DNA of 64,000 nt from Erigeron canadensis (taxonomy: Eukaryota; Streptophyta; Magnoliopsida; Asterales; Asteraceae): NCBI RefSeq assembly GCF_010389155.1, contig NC_057765.1, positions 7,564,001 to 7,628,000 on the forward strand. The letters are read 5' to 3'. The notes below the pieces were generated by a model. The model was not told the origin of the DNA and did not search any database. It was given only the letters and a program-made list of their open reading frames with translations. A program made the translations under genes and the position numbers. Below, in pieces: positions 1 through 12,354 of the stretch. Position 1 is the first letter of the stretch. Every line of letters begins with the position of its first letter.

Positions 1-3000
1 ATAGTTTTACCTTAGGACGAGTATATCCTTGGTCACGGAAATTATCTCCGTCCAGAATTTCCTCAGGCTTCGACTCTTTTAGTTTTGCCAACTTTCGGTC
101 ATTCTTTGTCACGAGATCTCTTGTTTTAAATACATGATTTAGCTGCAAGATAACAAATGATATAAATAAATAAAAAATCCTTGATCATTATTGTAGTCTA
201 CAGTCTACACAATAAAACTTTTTAAAAAAAACAAATATAAATATGCACACACCGAGTGTAACAAGTAGGCATCCATGATACTTGTGTCTTCTTCCCTGCC
301 TCTAAGATAAAATGGCTTTTTGTTGTGGTGCAATATATCCCGATAACTGTTACCTGTAAGTAAATACATACAAAGTTATATAGATAATATAAATAAAGAT
401 AATTCACAAGTTTTATCTATCATTCACTTACAAAGAGAGAAGAATGATCTTGATCTTGATGAATAAAAATCATGCACGTCTGAAGCCTTGTAATTATGCA
501 ACCAATGGTCATATAACTTAGGATTTAGACCATAAGGAGGAGTCGAGTAGGAATCCTGCAAATATAATAATGAATTAAGAAACAAACAACAAATATAAAT
601 TTTTAACTAAGTCAAAATGTTGCATAATGGCCAAAATACCTCTAAACACAGATCTTTGGTTGCCACCCACTTGCAATTAGCTGCATCAGCCTTCCATTTA
701 TACTTCGCTTTATTTGTTGAGAGTATTTTAGTCACTTCTACCGATAATTTGTAGTTAAGGTGAGTAGAGAAAGAACTGCATGAAGATTTGAATAAAAAAT
801 AAATGCTCAAACATATATCTACCCATGGGAATATCGTTGATGGCAAATAGTTATCAGATAGCATATAATCTGACTAACTCAATCTTCTCATCAATTCAGA
901 AGTGTTCTACTGTAGTAAAATACTGCATATAAAGAAAAAAAATTCAAAGATGTTGTGTGGCTTATCTCAATACCTTGAACTTTCTGAATCTTTTGAAAGT
1001 GAAAGATCATTCTCCATGAATTCTTGTCCATCCATATCAGATGCCTCATCGTCGTCGTCATCATCATCATCGGCATTACCATCGGAAGCATTATCTTCGA
1101 TAGGTTCTCCCATGGATGCCAAACCATCTCCTTTTAAATCAGTCGAGTCCAAAGCGCCACTTTCTGATCCACTTTCGGATTCTGATCATCAAAACACACA
1201 CACATGTTAGAATTACAAAAGATAAACTATTCTCTAGAAACTGAGTCAGATTACATGCTTCTTACCGTTCCCACTTTCTTCGGAACCACTTAAAGACTCT
1301 AAATCATTTTCCTCATCTTCATCTGTGTCACTTTTACCTTCTTCTGCACGTTGTCTACCCATAACAGAAGCAACTCACGAATGTCATTTTAAATCTTTGG
1401 TATAACTTGAATTTAAAGTAGATCAAGATAAAAAGCCATCATCTTGAGCTAATTAATATTGATGCAAAAACAAATATATATTAAGAGAAAATAACTAAAT
1501 TTTCTAGTAGAAACAGCTTACCTCCTCTTATAAGCATCGCTAATTGATTCACTGGTTGACTCGAGTGTCTTTAACAAATTATCATACATTGTTGGTTCTT
1601 TGTAAACAGGCACCTCCTCTCGTTCTTCTTCTGAAACGATATCCGTTTGTTTCTCAGGTGAAGCATCTACAATGCAAAAGGCATAACACTTGGCTCAACA
1701 TCAATGCTCATATATGCAAAGATCCTTGATCTCATTACAGAGAACAGATAAGATAACAGATTAAAATTAATAACTTTCGATATGTTGAAAAGGACATACA
1801 TAAATGGTATCCCTATTGCTTGGATTCGTGTTTCTGGTAAGACGCCTTTCATTTCTCACAATTTACTCCAGACAATTAAACTATCTGATTGTTACACCAA
1901 TACAACTACAAGCACTGAAAAACACTATCTTACACCCTATTCTAAGCCTAACTGATTATCAAACTCTGATTATCTAATATTACATTATCACTTATAGAAA
2001 AGCTACAGCCAAACACTCCTTTAAAAATATAAAAGAACCAACCACAAGCCTAAAAGTCTTCCACGCTTAAACAACTATACATACAATAATCTGTAACAAA
2101 GATGTTATCCACATACTATACTGAAATTTGCAAAAGCATTGGTTTTGCATAACATGGTAATACAAAACATGTTTATCTAACCGCAATCATATAAGCTCAA
2201 GCACTATTTATTGGCTTTGAACAACATGCATAACTTAACACGTCACCTAAAATCCACCCAGATTACCCCAATTAAACTAAACTGAATAGCAAACATTAAC
2301 ACTTTCAAAGTATGTAAATTGTAAATGAATACAAGGAATAAACAAACGCACAAATAGCAACGCACTTATCAAGTGTTCCTTTTTATGCAACTGTCATTTT
2401 TGTACACCCTAAAAGGATCTTTTGCGACTTCTAACAGTAGATAACACAACAAAAGCCACTCACTTGAGAAACTGTTTATCTGCTTAGTTGACCGCATTAT
2501 ACAAAACTTACATATAAAAGCGCCCAAGGACGGTTCTAGCATGGGGCAGCGGGGTCAGCTGCCCCCACTTCAATTTTGGTACAATGTAATTTTTAAAAAC
2601 TTAAATGGTATATATGTAATTTTTTTCTCAAAATAAGAAAAAATAATAAGAAATATATACAAATATTATCTTCGTTGTCATAAGCTTATTATTTAGAAGT
2701 CATTGGTTATCGAAGCATTAACTTCGAGATAGATCTTTCCATTGATAGAATAAAAAACTTAAGATGTTTTAATTTTTAATAATTATAATAGTTATGTAGA
2801 AAAAATATATATACAAGCTAATTACTTCATAAAAAATTATAGTTTTCGGATTCCCTACATTATCATTGAATAAGTTTTCATTTAATAAGACTTTCCCCTA
2901 CACTTGTGGTCTTTATTTATCAAAAAAAATTAGTACTTTTTGAATATGAGTGTTATACCCGGTGTGGAGAACGAAATTATACTGAGGGTCCATTTTCTAA

Positions 3001-3503
3001 CCCCGAGCTAGGGTCCAATTTTTTTACATTCTCGATACGACTCTTATAAGTATGCCAAACAACCTTTGAAATTGCCCCCTGAAAAAAAAAAAATCTGGCT
3101 CGTCTCTGAAAGCGCCCACCCTCATATATTGACAAGTAAAATGTGTTCCGCCCATTAATCGACAAAGAATTCTAAGGGGCGGAACACATTTCACAGATTG
3201 AGTAATAATAAACTACAAAAAGGCAAGATTACTTAAAAAGGAACATTTTTTTATACTTACCTGAATCATCACCACTTGGAGATGAAGGAGGATCAGGTTG
3301 AACAAACTGATTTCTTCGGGTCCGCTTTTTCAATGATTCATTTGTTTGTGAACCTTTAAATCCTATATTTAAAATTAAAAAAAAAAAAAAAAAAAAACCC
3401 CTTATAATTTCAAACTAAAACCACAAAAACAGACACACATAAAAAGGAGACAGGAAAATTGAGTGTTACCTGGTCGTTTCTTACCAAACCTAGGTTTAGC
3501 CAT
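1..3503 (-). CDS. UTP25: UTP25 / NUCLEOLAR FACTOR 1-like (DEF homologue), 5' part, cut by window edge
   Basis: UTP25 belongs to the small-subunit processome and is needed for 18S pre-rRNA processing in the nucleolus; its fold is a degenerate DEAD-box helicase. The nine exons are my own reconstruction and every junction is GT-AG: 3470-3503 (ATG at 3503), 3261-3362, 1522-1666, 1266-1354, 974-1181, 640-775, 432-555, 253-353 and 11-142. They join without a phase break into 357 codons, and the donor at 1-10 shows the gene continues left. The N terminus is basic ([12 protein letters not shown]). An acidic Ser/Asp/Glu tract with a run of eight Asp follows (exons 4-5). The conserved domain then starts, with [38 protein letters not shown] and [15 protein letters not shown]. 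These match my recollection of plant UTP25; no search was run. Intron 2 (1.6 kb) holds a hAT-like element. The family is usually about 700 aa or longer. Confidence 0.85.
2525..3108. mobile_element. Non-autonomous hAT-like element in UTP25 intron 2
   Basis: 584 bp flanked by the perfect 8-bp duplication AAAGCGCC (2517-2524 and 3109-3116), the hAT hallmark. The ends are imperfect inverted repeats: CAAGGACGGTTCTAG at the left, and CAGAGACGAGCCAGA read inward from the right. The interior is AT-rich with no coding sequence. It lies wholly inside an intron and so should be spliced out. Confidence 0.7.
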
Positions 3504-3594
3504 AGTTGATATAATAATAAGAATATGATGATTTCAATTGGTTTGCAAATAACAGCTTCTTGTATGTTGGAGGTTTTATTTTATTTATTTATTT

Positions 3595-3613
3595 AAACCC
3601 TCTTAAACCCTAA
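3595..3613 (-). promoter_or_regulatory. Telo-box-like motifs upstream of UTP25
   Basis: AAACCC at 3595-3600 and AAACCCTAA at 3605-3613 lie about 100 bp upstream of the UTP25 ATG. The telo box is a known promoter element of plant ribosomal-protein and ribosome-biogenesis genes, which fits the product. Function here is inference from position. Confidence 0.5.
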
Positions 3614-4540
3614 CTTTGCTACAGTTGAATTTATTATTACTTTTATTTTCATGGGATAAATTGTGTCAAAATCCGGACCGGCCCGGTAAAACCCGAAAAC
3701 TGATTTTTGTTTACTAGTTAGTTACCAATTTTAACTACTTAAGATTACTAGTTATTCGTTTGATTTTGGTGTTAACAAATATCACATGTTTGATATGATG
3801 ATTTCAATTCGTTTGCTAACACTTAAGTTCGTGTTTAGTTACTGAAAATGGTTTTTAATTTTTTCACAAATGAAATGAGTTTTTTATTTCTAAAAAATAG
3901 ATGAATTTCATTTAATTTAACTTTATAATATTTATAGTGATTATTTCATTTGACGTAATAGTCAATAAATACTTTAATTTATTACATTAAAATGTGAATA
4001 CTTACTCTTTCATGTCTAACCTAACATGTGCAACGCATATGTTTTTTTATCAAATGAAGATTATTTTCAGTGGGAACCATGCTAATCTCATGATGTACAA
4101 TGTTCAATCACATGGCTTTTTATGGATCGAGAATTGAGTTTCGAGATTGAACTTGACATCAGCTTTTTATGAATCGAGAATTGAGTTTCAGAATTGAACT
4201 TAACATGAGAGATGAAAAAATATTTGCTTTTTATAAGTCATATAATTTTCATTTACTGCATATAATACCTTATATGCAAGATTACTAAATAATATAGGAT
4301 AAAATATATTTTTTTTTTTAAAAAAAAGGAATAATTAGTGCGTTAACTTCCTACGTTATATATGACATGAATTTAAAAAACTTAAATGATAAACATAGCC
4401 CCAAGGTTATATTTAAGATGTTATAACACGCATTGAAAGTTGTACATTACATATTTTTAAATATAAGAAGGGATATATTTAATGCACAAATCATTCATGC
4501 ATGTAATAATGTGTTAACCATAGTTTTGCGGTTATATTTA
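3614..4540. other. AT-rich intergenic stretch
   Basis: No coding sequence, RNA gene or clear mobile-element terminus seen. There is a short local repeat near 4115-4200: the phrase 'ggatcgagaattgagttt' occurs in two variants about 55 bp apart. Confidence 0.5.
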
Positions 4541-4542
4541 TC

Positions 4543-4646
4543 ACTAGATTATACCCCTCAGATGGACGATATACCCTAAGTATATTAAGTAATTACTAAG
4601 TGAAAGTTATTTTATCAAATAATAAATCAAATTATATGTAAGACCA
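4543..4646 (-). mobile_element. Helitron-like 3' end interrupted by solo LTR and SINE
   Basis: Read on the minus strand, the sequence ends in a GC-rich stem-like segment followed by ATAATCTAGT, resembling a Helitron 3' terminus. A second copy of the same repeat, in the same orientation, starts at 27704. The copy here resumes at 6189, after the solo LTR, and is interrupted again near 6262 by a SINE. The 5' terminus was not resolved. Confidence 0.4.
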
Positions 4647-6188
4647 TGATATGTCATATTTTATAACCATTTCCCACAATGTATTTAGTTGCTTTTGTAT
4701 GGAATTTGAGTCGTTATCATATACATTTGATGCGTTTATGGTATGTGTAAGTGATTTCAGGTTATAGCACGCGAGACAGATAATAATGGCCAAAAAACGA
4801 CTTAAAGAAGGATCAAGTGGAGTTCATGGATGAACCGGGTGAAAGATATAGTGAAAAAGGATGTTAAAATGAAGAAATTGTGATGAAATGAGCTTAACAC
4901 CCATTACATGACTTAACTGCCGTTAGGGGCTTGCCATGGCCATGATTGTGTTACCCACTGTAACGGTAACGGCCATTAGAGAAGTTAACGCCCATTAAGA
5001 CCTGAAGGGCTGATGGTGTCATGATAGAAGCTGATGGGCGTTAGTTACTTAACGGGCATTAGACGGGATGCAACCTTGTAATGGCCATGACAAATAGTAA
5101 CGTCCATTACACGCTGATGACATATAAATTCTATTTTTCATTCCTTTGGACGGGATTCTTAGCACTCAAACCAATTTTAGGGTTTTCAAAAGTCAATTTT
5201 CATTCCCTTGAACATCTTGGAAGATCTTAATCTTGCTTGGATTCATCTCATCATTTCAATTACAATAAAAGCACTTGATTGGATTGATTTCTTCATTCGG
5301 TACAACATGACTTCAATAAATATTGATTGTTTTTATCTTTTCATTATGAGTAGCTAATCATTTCATCATCCATCTTGATGAAGTGGGACAATATGTAAAG
5401 ATTGCACTATTTTAATAATTCAAAGTTGATTTTAATTATCGTTGTGTCGTGATCTTGATGATTTAATTCTTTGTTAATTATCTTTATGATGTTGGTGATA
5501 TATATGTTTTTCGTTAGTGTACTAGTCAAATATATATATATATGATTTCAATTAATTATCTTTAATAAATTATCACCAGTTCATGGTATGATAGTGAACA
5601 TCGTTTTAATAAAAGGAATTATTTTGTCAACGTGTTGTATAACGGTTGGTGGTACCACGTTCTCTTCACATAGATGCAATTTGTAATTTGATAGTCAAAC
5701 AAACTAGTTGGTTAGGGAAATTGTTTCAAGCATTAGTGGTACCGGCTTTTACAAAGGAACTGATTAATTAGGTGATTTAAATGATTTTACAAACGTTGGT
5801 GGTACCAGTTTGTGTTTTTATTTTGTCACGATTATCCTTATCAACTTAATTGAATTTGAACTTCATTTATGTGCAATCTGAACATGTTGTCGAGCAAAAT
5901 CAAGATGGATGCCGTTTAAATTATTGATCAAAACAAACTCTCTTTTCGATTAATCCTAAGGGATTACTAACTTTTGCTACTAACTTTTGCAAAGTGACAA
6001 CTCGGCCACAACCCCTTTTTATTTGAATTACATTATTCTTAGCAATTGCTTAATAAGTCCTTGTGTTCGACCTCGGATTTACCAAATTAACTATACTGCA
6101 TACGAACGGGTACACTGCCCGCAAGTGTGTAATAGTCATTCGCTAGGTGATTCGTGTTATAATATTTAAGACTCGAAATTACACATCA
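4647..6188 (+). mobile_element. Solo LTR, Athila-like family (diverged relative of the 40047 element)
   Basis: 1542 bp starting TGATATGTCATA and ending ACACATCA, flanked by the perfect 5-bp duplication GACCA (4642-4646 and 6189-6193). It aligns along its whole length with the LTRs at 40047 and 51736: the same start, a TATA box at 5123-5130, the 'ttcatcatccatcttgatgaagt' block, and the same 3' end. Identity is clearly lower, so it is a separate subfamily or much older. No internal region remains, so it is a recombination-derived solo LTR. Confidence 0.9.
4885..5115. repeat. Cluster of near-palindromes of TAACGCCCATTA type upstream of LTR TATA
   Basis: About eight variants of a 12-14-bp near-palindrome occur in 230 bp, in both orientations: TTAACACCCATTAC, GTAACGGCCATTAG, TTAACGCCCATTAA, ATGGGCGTTAG, TTAACGGGCATTAG, GTAACGTCCATTAC and others. 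The cluster ends just before the TATA box at 5123. It occupies the position of the GTGCGACGCAC array in the related LTR at 40047. Confidence 0.8.
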
Positions 6189-6261
6189 GACCAACTAAAT
6201 GTGACAACAAAAAATAGATTTAACACCCTAAAAAAATTAATTGTATTATTTATCAATATTT

Positions 6262-6530
6262 TTTTTTTAAAGGTGTGGATCATTTGCTCGCAACAGGGGA
6301 TCTAGTTTACGTTGTCTTAACCGGGTCCGCGCTAGAGAGCCCCCTCACCTTTAATACCTATTAGGAGGAGAAAACCCCAACTAAACCGCCGGAAGTCACG
6401 ACATTTAATTGGGGTAAAACCCTGCCCCCTCTGCAGGACTCAAACCTGCTTCACTGGAGGACTTTATTTGTGAAATTCATTTAAATGTATTTCTCATGTC
6501 TCGAACTCGAGACCTCCAAATTGTAAACTT
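6262..6530 (-). mobile_element. tRNA-derived SINE, minus orientation
   Basis: Read on the minus strand it has a tRNA-like head containing the B-box-like GAGTTCGAGAC near 6500. The body follows ('aagcaggtttgagtcctgc', 'gcgcggacccggttaagaca'), and then an A-rich tail (T run at about 6258-6268 on plus). The body matches the copy at about 27290-27609 in opposite orientation. Length and layout fit a plant SINE; the exact 5' end is uncertain. Confidence 0.55.
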
Positions 6531-6539
6531 GTATTATTA

Positions 6540-7269
6540 ATCCATATATATAACCAAAAAAAAGTTCTTTCAACTTTAAACTAATTTTTTTAATTATAAA
6601 TTAAAGCCTAGCAATCATGCCTAGAAATAAGCTATTTCTTACATAATTAATAAGTTGCAACTATTACAAATAGATATTAAAAATAACCATTACCAGATTA
6701 AATTTAATATTACGTAGCCGTAACTTAACACATTTATCAAACTATTAAATAAAATATATTGAAAACGTATATGTAAAAAATATAACATAATGAATATCTA
6801 TAATCAATAATCAATATTATTATATATTAGTATTAAATTAAAATTGTATGTAAATATGTGCCTAGCTAACTATATCTTTAACTAGTATATATCTTAAGAT
6901 GTTAAATAAAATTTATATAAAAAACACGTATATGCACAAAAAAACATAATTGATATATCTATTGTTAATATTAAGTATTATTATATCAAATTTTAAAATA
7001 CCAAAAATAAGAAAAATTGTTACAATTTGACAATTAAAAAAAAAATCTTACATGTCATTTAATAAAAGTTGTCACATAAACATTTTCATATCTTTTCTTA
7101 GTTATATAGAGAGATTTTTCTTTATGTAATTATTAATATAAATTTTAAATTTGTATCCATTGTAATTATGTTATAAATTAGTGGTTGTTATGTACCTAGC
7201 GTTAACAGCTGCGTTTGGTGCAGAATTATAAAATTGAATATGATTGGAAAACGGGAAAAATCTTTGAAT
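6540..7269. other. AT-rich intergenic stretch
   Basis: Probably the remaining part of the interrupted Helitron-like repeat. No gene, RNA or clear terminus seen. Confidence 0.4.
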
Positions 7270-7876
7270 GCCATTTATGGGTTGTGATCCATTGAGTCTT
7301 TAATTTTCCATGGAAATCAAGGGACAAATCTTGGCCATTAAATTATTTTTATCAATGGTTAAGATTGAAATTTATCCCCTAACTAAATTAAATACAGATG
7401 GGTACTTTGGTAAAACTACACTGCCACTCTCCCATGCTTTCTTCTTGAAGTTCCAAAAACACATATACATACACTAAACACACGCAAACAAACACACAGA
7501 CCACCACCACCACCCTACATACACAAAATTGATGAATCAAAAACCTAAACATAAATCTCACAGGAAAAACTAATAAAGGAAAACTCTGACAATCAAATTG
7601 GCTATAAAAAAGAATCGAGAAGAACTCCGGCGAATCACCAGCGGTGGCGAATTAAAGTTTCCGGGGATGACAATTTTTAATTTACAAAAACCTCTCGGTG
7701 CAAAGCATCACCGGTCATCAATTATCAACGCCATGAAACGTCATAACTGTCATTGTGTCTTCATTAAATCACTAATTCGTTGACAAGAAGAGATTATTGC
7801 TAACGAAGAGAAGATTATTGCAGAGGAATAAGACATTATTACAGTTGAAAAAAGAAGAGAATGAAGGTACGATATC

Positions 7877-10246
7877 AATCATATATGATTAAACATTGGG
7901 ATACATATGTTGTTTTCAAAATAACCTAATTAGCAATCATGTTTGATTGAACATTGGTATATATGTTTCGTTTTCAAAATGACTTCACTTACCAAATCAT
8001 GTTTGATTGTACATTGGGATACATGTATTGTGTTAAAACTAGCTTATTTAGTCAATCATGTTTGATTGTACATTGGGGTATATGTGTTGGTCGGGCCTAT
8101 CTTCCATTGGTTATGTGTGTAGTTTTATGGAGCGAATCATGTTTGATGGTACATTGTGCACCTCACATTTTATTCCAAATAAGTTTAATTTTGTATCCAA
8201 TCTAACATGATTGTGTTATAAAATGTGTTAGACTATGTATGCAATTTGTGTTTTTAAACTAATCAAATGTGATTGGTTATATATGTGTTGTGTTTTTTAA
8301 CATGTTAGATTTGCTATCTAATTAAATTTGATTATGTACATAGCATAAATTAAACTCCTAAAACAGTATTACCAAAACAATTCGAAACACCAGACGCATT
8401 GATGTATTATGTGCCAGTAGTTGATCCAAGACTATTACAGGTTGGCAAGTACATTTAAAATTGGTGACGTTGAACTTACAGATGAAGATTGAGCAACACA
8501 TTTGGATAGTGCACTGAAGGAGTGTATGCATCAGATAGAGAAACTTGAAGGAAGAAGATGAGCAAATAGTTAGGATGAAACACGAATTTGATCATCAAAA
8601 GATTATGTTATTATACTTGCAAGTTGTAAATGTCTATTATTTTCTCTCTATATATAAACATGTAGTAAGTTAGACCGATAGAATGTGATATCATGTGTTA
8701 TGTATCCAGTCACATTTGAGAGTATCTTGTAATGTATTAGATGACACTTGATGTTGTATCCAACCACTATCTTAGTCAATCTAATACGATTAAATACTTA
8801 ATCACTTTTAATTGTATTTTGTAATTTGTTAGATTGGAATTATTTTTGTGATCTGATACATAATCATTTTTGATTGTAGAATGTTTGCTTATACAATCAT
8901 ATTTGATTGGATATAAAATTACACGCAACCGAGCTTTGTGCACCTGTAAATTCGAATATCCAAAATCACACGCATGCATGAATGACAAATTTAAATACTA
9001 CCTTCATTCCAGTAAAAAGTAAAGAATAATGACATTTCAAGTCATGGGTATAAGCACAAGAGTCGCGACCATTTAAATAACATTAAAGAAGAATTCATGA
9101 AGGTGCCACTAACATAAAAGATCTCCATAAAAAAAGCATGTCAGCTTCAATACAAAAAAGATGAAACCACCATATGACTCATATATAAACGATTAGTTGA
9201 GAACAGAGAACAAAAACATGGTAAAAATTACATTCATTTACAAAACATTACACTGCAAATGAATTTGAAAATAAAGATATAACCACAATATAATCAATTC
9301 TTTTCATGAAAAACTCCCTGATGAATTTTCATTTCTTTCAACAAGACGAATTGACCTCGTATATCTGCTGAAGAACGAATGTGGACCATGTCCTCACAAA
9401 ATCACATCATGATTAACTGTCATTCAATCCTAATGTTCTCACAATCCAACACACCGATCTTTGATGATAACCAAAGAATGAAAACTATATAGTAGGCTCA
9501 ACTAGCAACAAGCCTGTAAAAAAGTGCAAGCATATACCGACCTTAATAACAATCATAAACACAACATAATCGTAACCCTTCAAAGTTGCATATGAATAAC
9601 AGATTGAAGAGGAAACAAAATTTTGTTGTATACTTCTTCGAATTTGTCTTTGAACTACTATTTATTACTGGATATCAATGTCAAGCTATTAGCTAGTTAT
9701 TCGGCTACTTTAGTAACTATGTCCAGTATCGAGAAATCTAAAAATTACAGTCAAAAGTCATCATTTGTCGACACAAAGTTACAACTAGCAATCAAAATAT
9801 GTTTTACAATTACCAATTTCATCTTGTCCAAACATGTACGATTCAGTACATAAATACTTAAGTTAATCAGTAAATTCATAAGCAATAACGTGTGATTCAG
9901 TACATTAGTTTAAACAATAGAAGTTAACAGCCAAAAACTACAATTACATATATAATCAAATGTGATTCAGTATATAATTTTGGTTTAGACATTTTATCAA
10001 ACACCTTGTAAGAAAAACTCTTCTTATAAATTTTCAATAACAATAACTAATGATATAACAAATCATCGTATCAAAAATCACATAAAGAAACCGAAAGTCA
10101 TGGAAAAAATAGATTTGCTTATCCATTTTCATAGAAAAACATAAACGAACTACGTTAAATCTCACTTGATTTCCAAATCAAACTTGATTGTACACAAAAT
10201 TAAAAATGTGATTACCTTAATAGCCAATCAAACTTGAATGTACACA
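7877..10246. repeat. Dispersed palindromes AATCA-N4-TGATT inside the MULE
   Basis: About 14 copies of a 14-bp palindrome (typical form AATCATGTTTGATT, often followed by GTACATTG) occur near 7877, 7936, 7999, 8055, 8135, 8200, 8262, 8320, 8778, 8862, 8898, 9956, 10178 and 10228. The first five form a loose tandem array with a spacing of about 60-80 bp. The rest are scattered toward both ends of the element. Confidence 0.75.
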
Positions 10247-10404
10247 TGCGAATCATATGACAGAGCTGGTGGTCTGTGAGTGTTGTGTGAGCCTGTGTGT
10301 GCTAGTGGTGGCCAGAGATGATGGTAGTGGTGGTCGTCGTCGCCAGAAAAAAGGAGACAAAGAGAGACTGTGTGTTTGTGCGTGCTGGTGGTGGACCAAA
10401 ATAA

Positions 10405-10495
10405 GCGTGGAGGTGGTGGTGGTTACAAATCCCGTCGCCATCACCAAAGATAATGAGGGAGATGGTGGTGGTTACAAATCCCGTCGCCAAAGATG
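10405..10495. repeat. About 50-bp tandem duplication in the MULE
   Basis: The phrase 'tggtggtggttacaaatccc' followed by gtcgcc occurs twice, near 10413 and 10463, in a GGT/GAT-rich stretch. Overlapping reading frames on both strands here are low-complexity and are not called as genes. Confidence 0.6.
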
Positions 10496-10966
10496 AGGAT
10501 ATAGAATGTGTTTTTGTGTTGTTGGAGATGATGTTGGTGGTGGTGACCTTCGTTGTCACCGTTGTCTAAAAAGCAGGTTAGAGAAAGAGAGGGAGGCGTG
10601 TGTGTGACCCTGTGTGGGTTTTCATTTGGGATTTGGGGGAAATGAACAGAGGGAGTGTTTGAAAGAGTGTATGTTTAGGTAAAAGACGTTTATATCCCTC
10701 CGTCCAAAATTATTACTAGATGATGATGTTTAATCCTAACCATTGTTTGGGATAATCCAATGGTCAGGATTTGTCCTTTGGTTTTCAAACAAAATTAAAG
10801 ACTCAAATGAACGAATCATTGCCATTTATTTAAGAAAAAAAATTATATTAAAACAAGATATGTAATATAACAAACACAAAATATAGAAGTGATTTTTTAA
10901 GCATAATACCATATCATAACTTATGTTGTGTTTCTCAAAGTTGAATTTATTTATATTCCTAACACA

Positions 10967-11206
10967 TCTACACTATATTATAAAAATTCACCACCTTTGT
11001 TAAAAAATTATATTTTTAGGAGAAGAATTTACCAATATAGCCTAAATTACAATCTCTTATCTTTTCTGATATATACACTAACCGTTAACATCAATTACTT
11101 TTACATCAATTATTAACACCACTTGACTTTGTCGCCGCCACCACTTTTATGTTGTCATCACCACGAACGCCGCCTTTATCGCTGCATTGCGTGGGTACTG
11201 TGTCAG
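10967..11206 (+). mobile_element. Short Helitron-like element
   Basis: Begins TCTACACTATATTATAAAAA and ends with a GC-rich segment (gctgcattgcgtgggtac) followed by TGTCAG|T. It resembles the element at 62716-62985 in both termini and in its Ala/Pro-codon-like 'gccgccaccac' interior. No coding sequence. Confidence 0.4.
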
Positions 11207-11209
11207 TCT

Positions 11210-11929
11210 TGTCTCAAAGTTACACAAAAGGTAATGAAAGTTGTAATAGACTATTCACCTAATTTTATTTAAGTAGGTTATAATTATATTTACCATCAAT
11301 AATAACCATTATAATTACAATTATGATATTAATAATTAAAAAATTAAAAGAGAAAAAATAGTTGAAAACCGGACTACAGGAGTTTATACAATACACATGT
11401 ATTTAAAATTTTCACACGAAATCATGTTCAGTGTCTTAGATTTTCGCTTTGACATATTGAAAAGTTCGACTTCTATATATATTTCTGTCCAAATATTTGT
11501 TTGTTTAATTTCATATATATTTTTCATATTACTAGATTCTTAAAATTCTATGCGAAAACTGTATTTAAAATTATCTACATCCATTTAGTTATATGTATTT
11601 TTCTTTAGAATATATTAAACTGGTGATAAACCATACGAAAAAAATTATATTAAATTAACAAGACTATGAAGTCGTAAATGCCAAGAAAAATGAAAACATC
11701 TATAACTAACTACAATCATAAGTACTCAGGCCCTCATTCTGGTGTCGAGGTGTTGATGACCAACACCATATATAGGAAAAAAACAGTTTCAATAATTCAA
11801 CGGTATTTTTTATGTACCAAGATAGTATAGAAGGCATCCTCTTAGGATTCTTTAATTCTTGTCATCGTGGATAAATGCATTCGGGCCTCTGTGTTAAATT
11901 TTCATTAATTGACGCAAGTCTCCAATCCA
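11210..11929. other. AT-rich intergenic stretch
   Basis: Nothing supportable seen. Confidence 0.5.
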
Positions 11930-12354
11930 TTGGAACAAATTATATATGAGAAGAAATGATATATCTTTCTAATTCATTCTTTTAAAAAATCCCCTCAATT
12001 AATAACAAGATCAGTGACAAAATTAAAAAAATGAGGTTAATAAATAGAATGAGTGAAATACACATGTCAGATAATTTTAAGAGGAATTATAGAGTATATT
12101 ATGAGAATTAAACATTTTTGATTATATTAAAGTTAATTGGAACAAATTATATATGAGAAGAAATGATATATTCTTCTTAATTAATTTTCTTAAAAAATCC
12201 CCTTAATAACAAGATAACATGTGACAAAATTAAAAAAAAAAATGAGGTTAATAAACAGAATTAGTAAAATACACATATTATTTTTGATGATTGTAAGAGG
12301 AATTATAGGAGTATATTTATGAGAATTAAACATTTTCGATTATATTAAAGTTAA
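11930..12354. repeat. Tandem duplication, two units of about 210 bp
   Basis: Units 11930-12136 and 12137-12354 both begin TTGGAACAAATTATATATGA and end GATTATATTAAAGTTAA, with many small indels between them. AT-rich and non-coding. Confidence 0.85.

Larger units (their letters stand above)
7279..10820. mobile_element. Non-autonomous Mutator-like element (MULE), 3.54 kb
   Basis: A perfect 9-bp duplication, GCCATTTAT, lies at 7270-7278 and 10821-10829. Terminal inverted repeats of about 105 bp are roughly 70% identical by eye. Shared core blocks are TTGAGTCTTTAATTTT, GGACAAATC and CAATGGTTA. A 9-bp duplication with long TIRs is diagnostic of Mutator-type elements. No transposase is present and no interior frame exceeds about 85 codons. 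The interior holds GT/GGT-rich stretches near 10250-10560, possible captured host sequence near 7590-7780, and a family of AATCA-N4-TGATT palindromes. Confidence 0.85.

Noticed and set aside
7598..7783. 61-codon basic frame inside the MULE
   Set aside because: The start may be captured host DNA, but it is too short and unrecognised to call a gene.
7877..8345. Spaced repeats resembling a CRISPR-like array
   Set aside because: Irregular spacing, palindromic AT-rich units, eukaryotic context inside a MULE; not CRISPR.
10253..10559. Overlapping frames on both strands in the GGT-rich part of the MULE
   Set aside because: Low-complexity repeats of ACC/GGT; no domain and frames in three phases.
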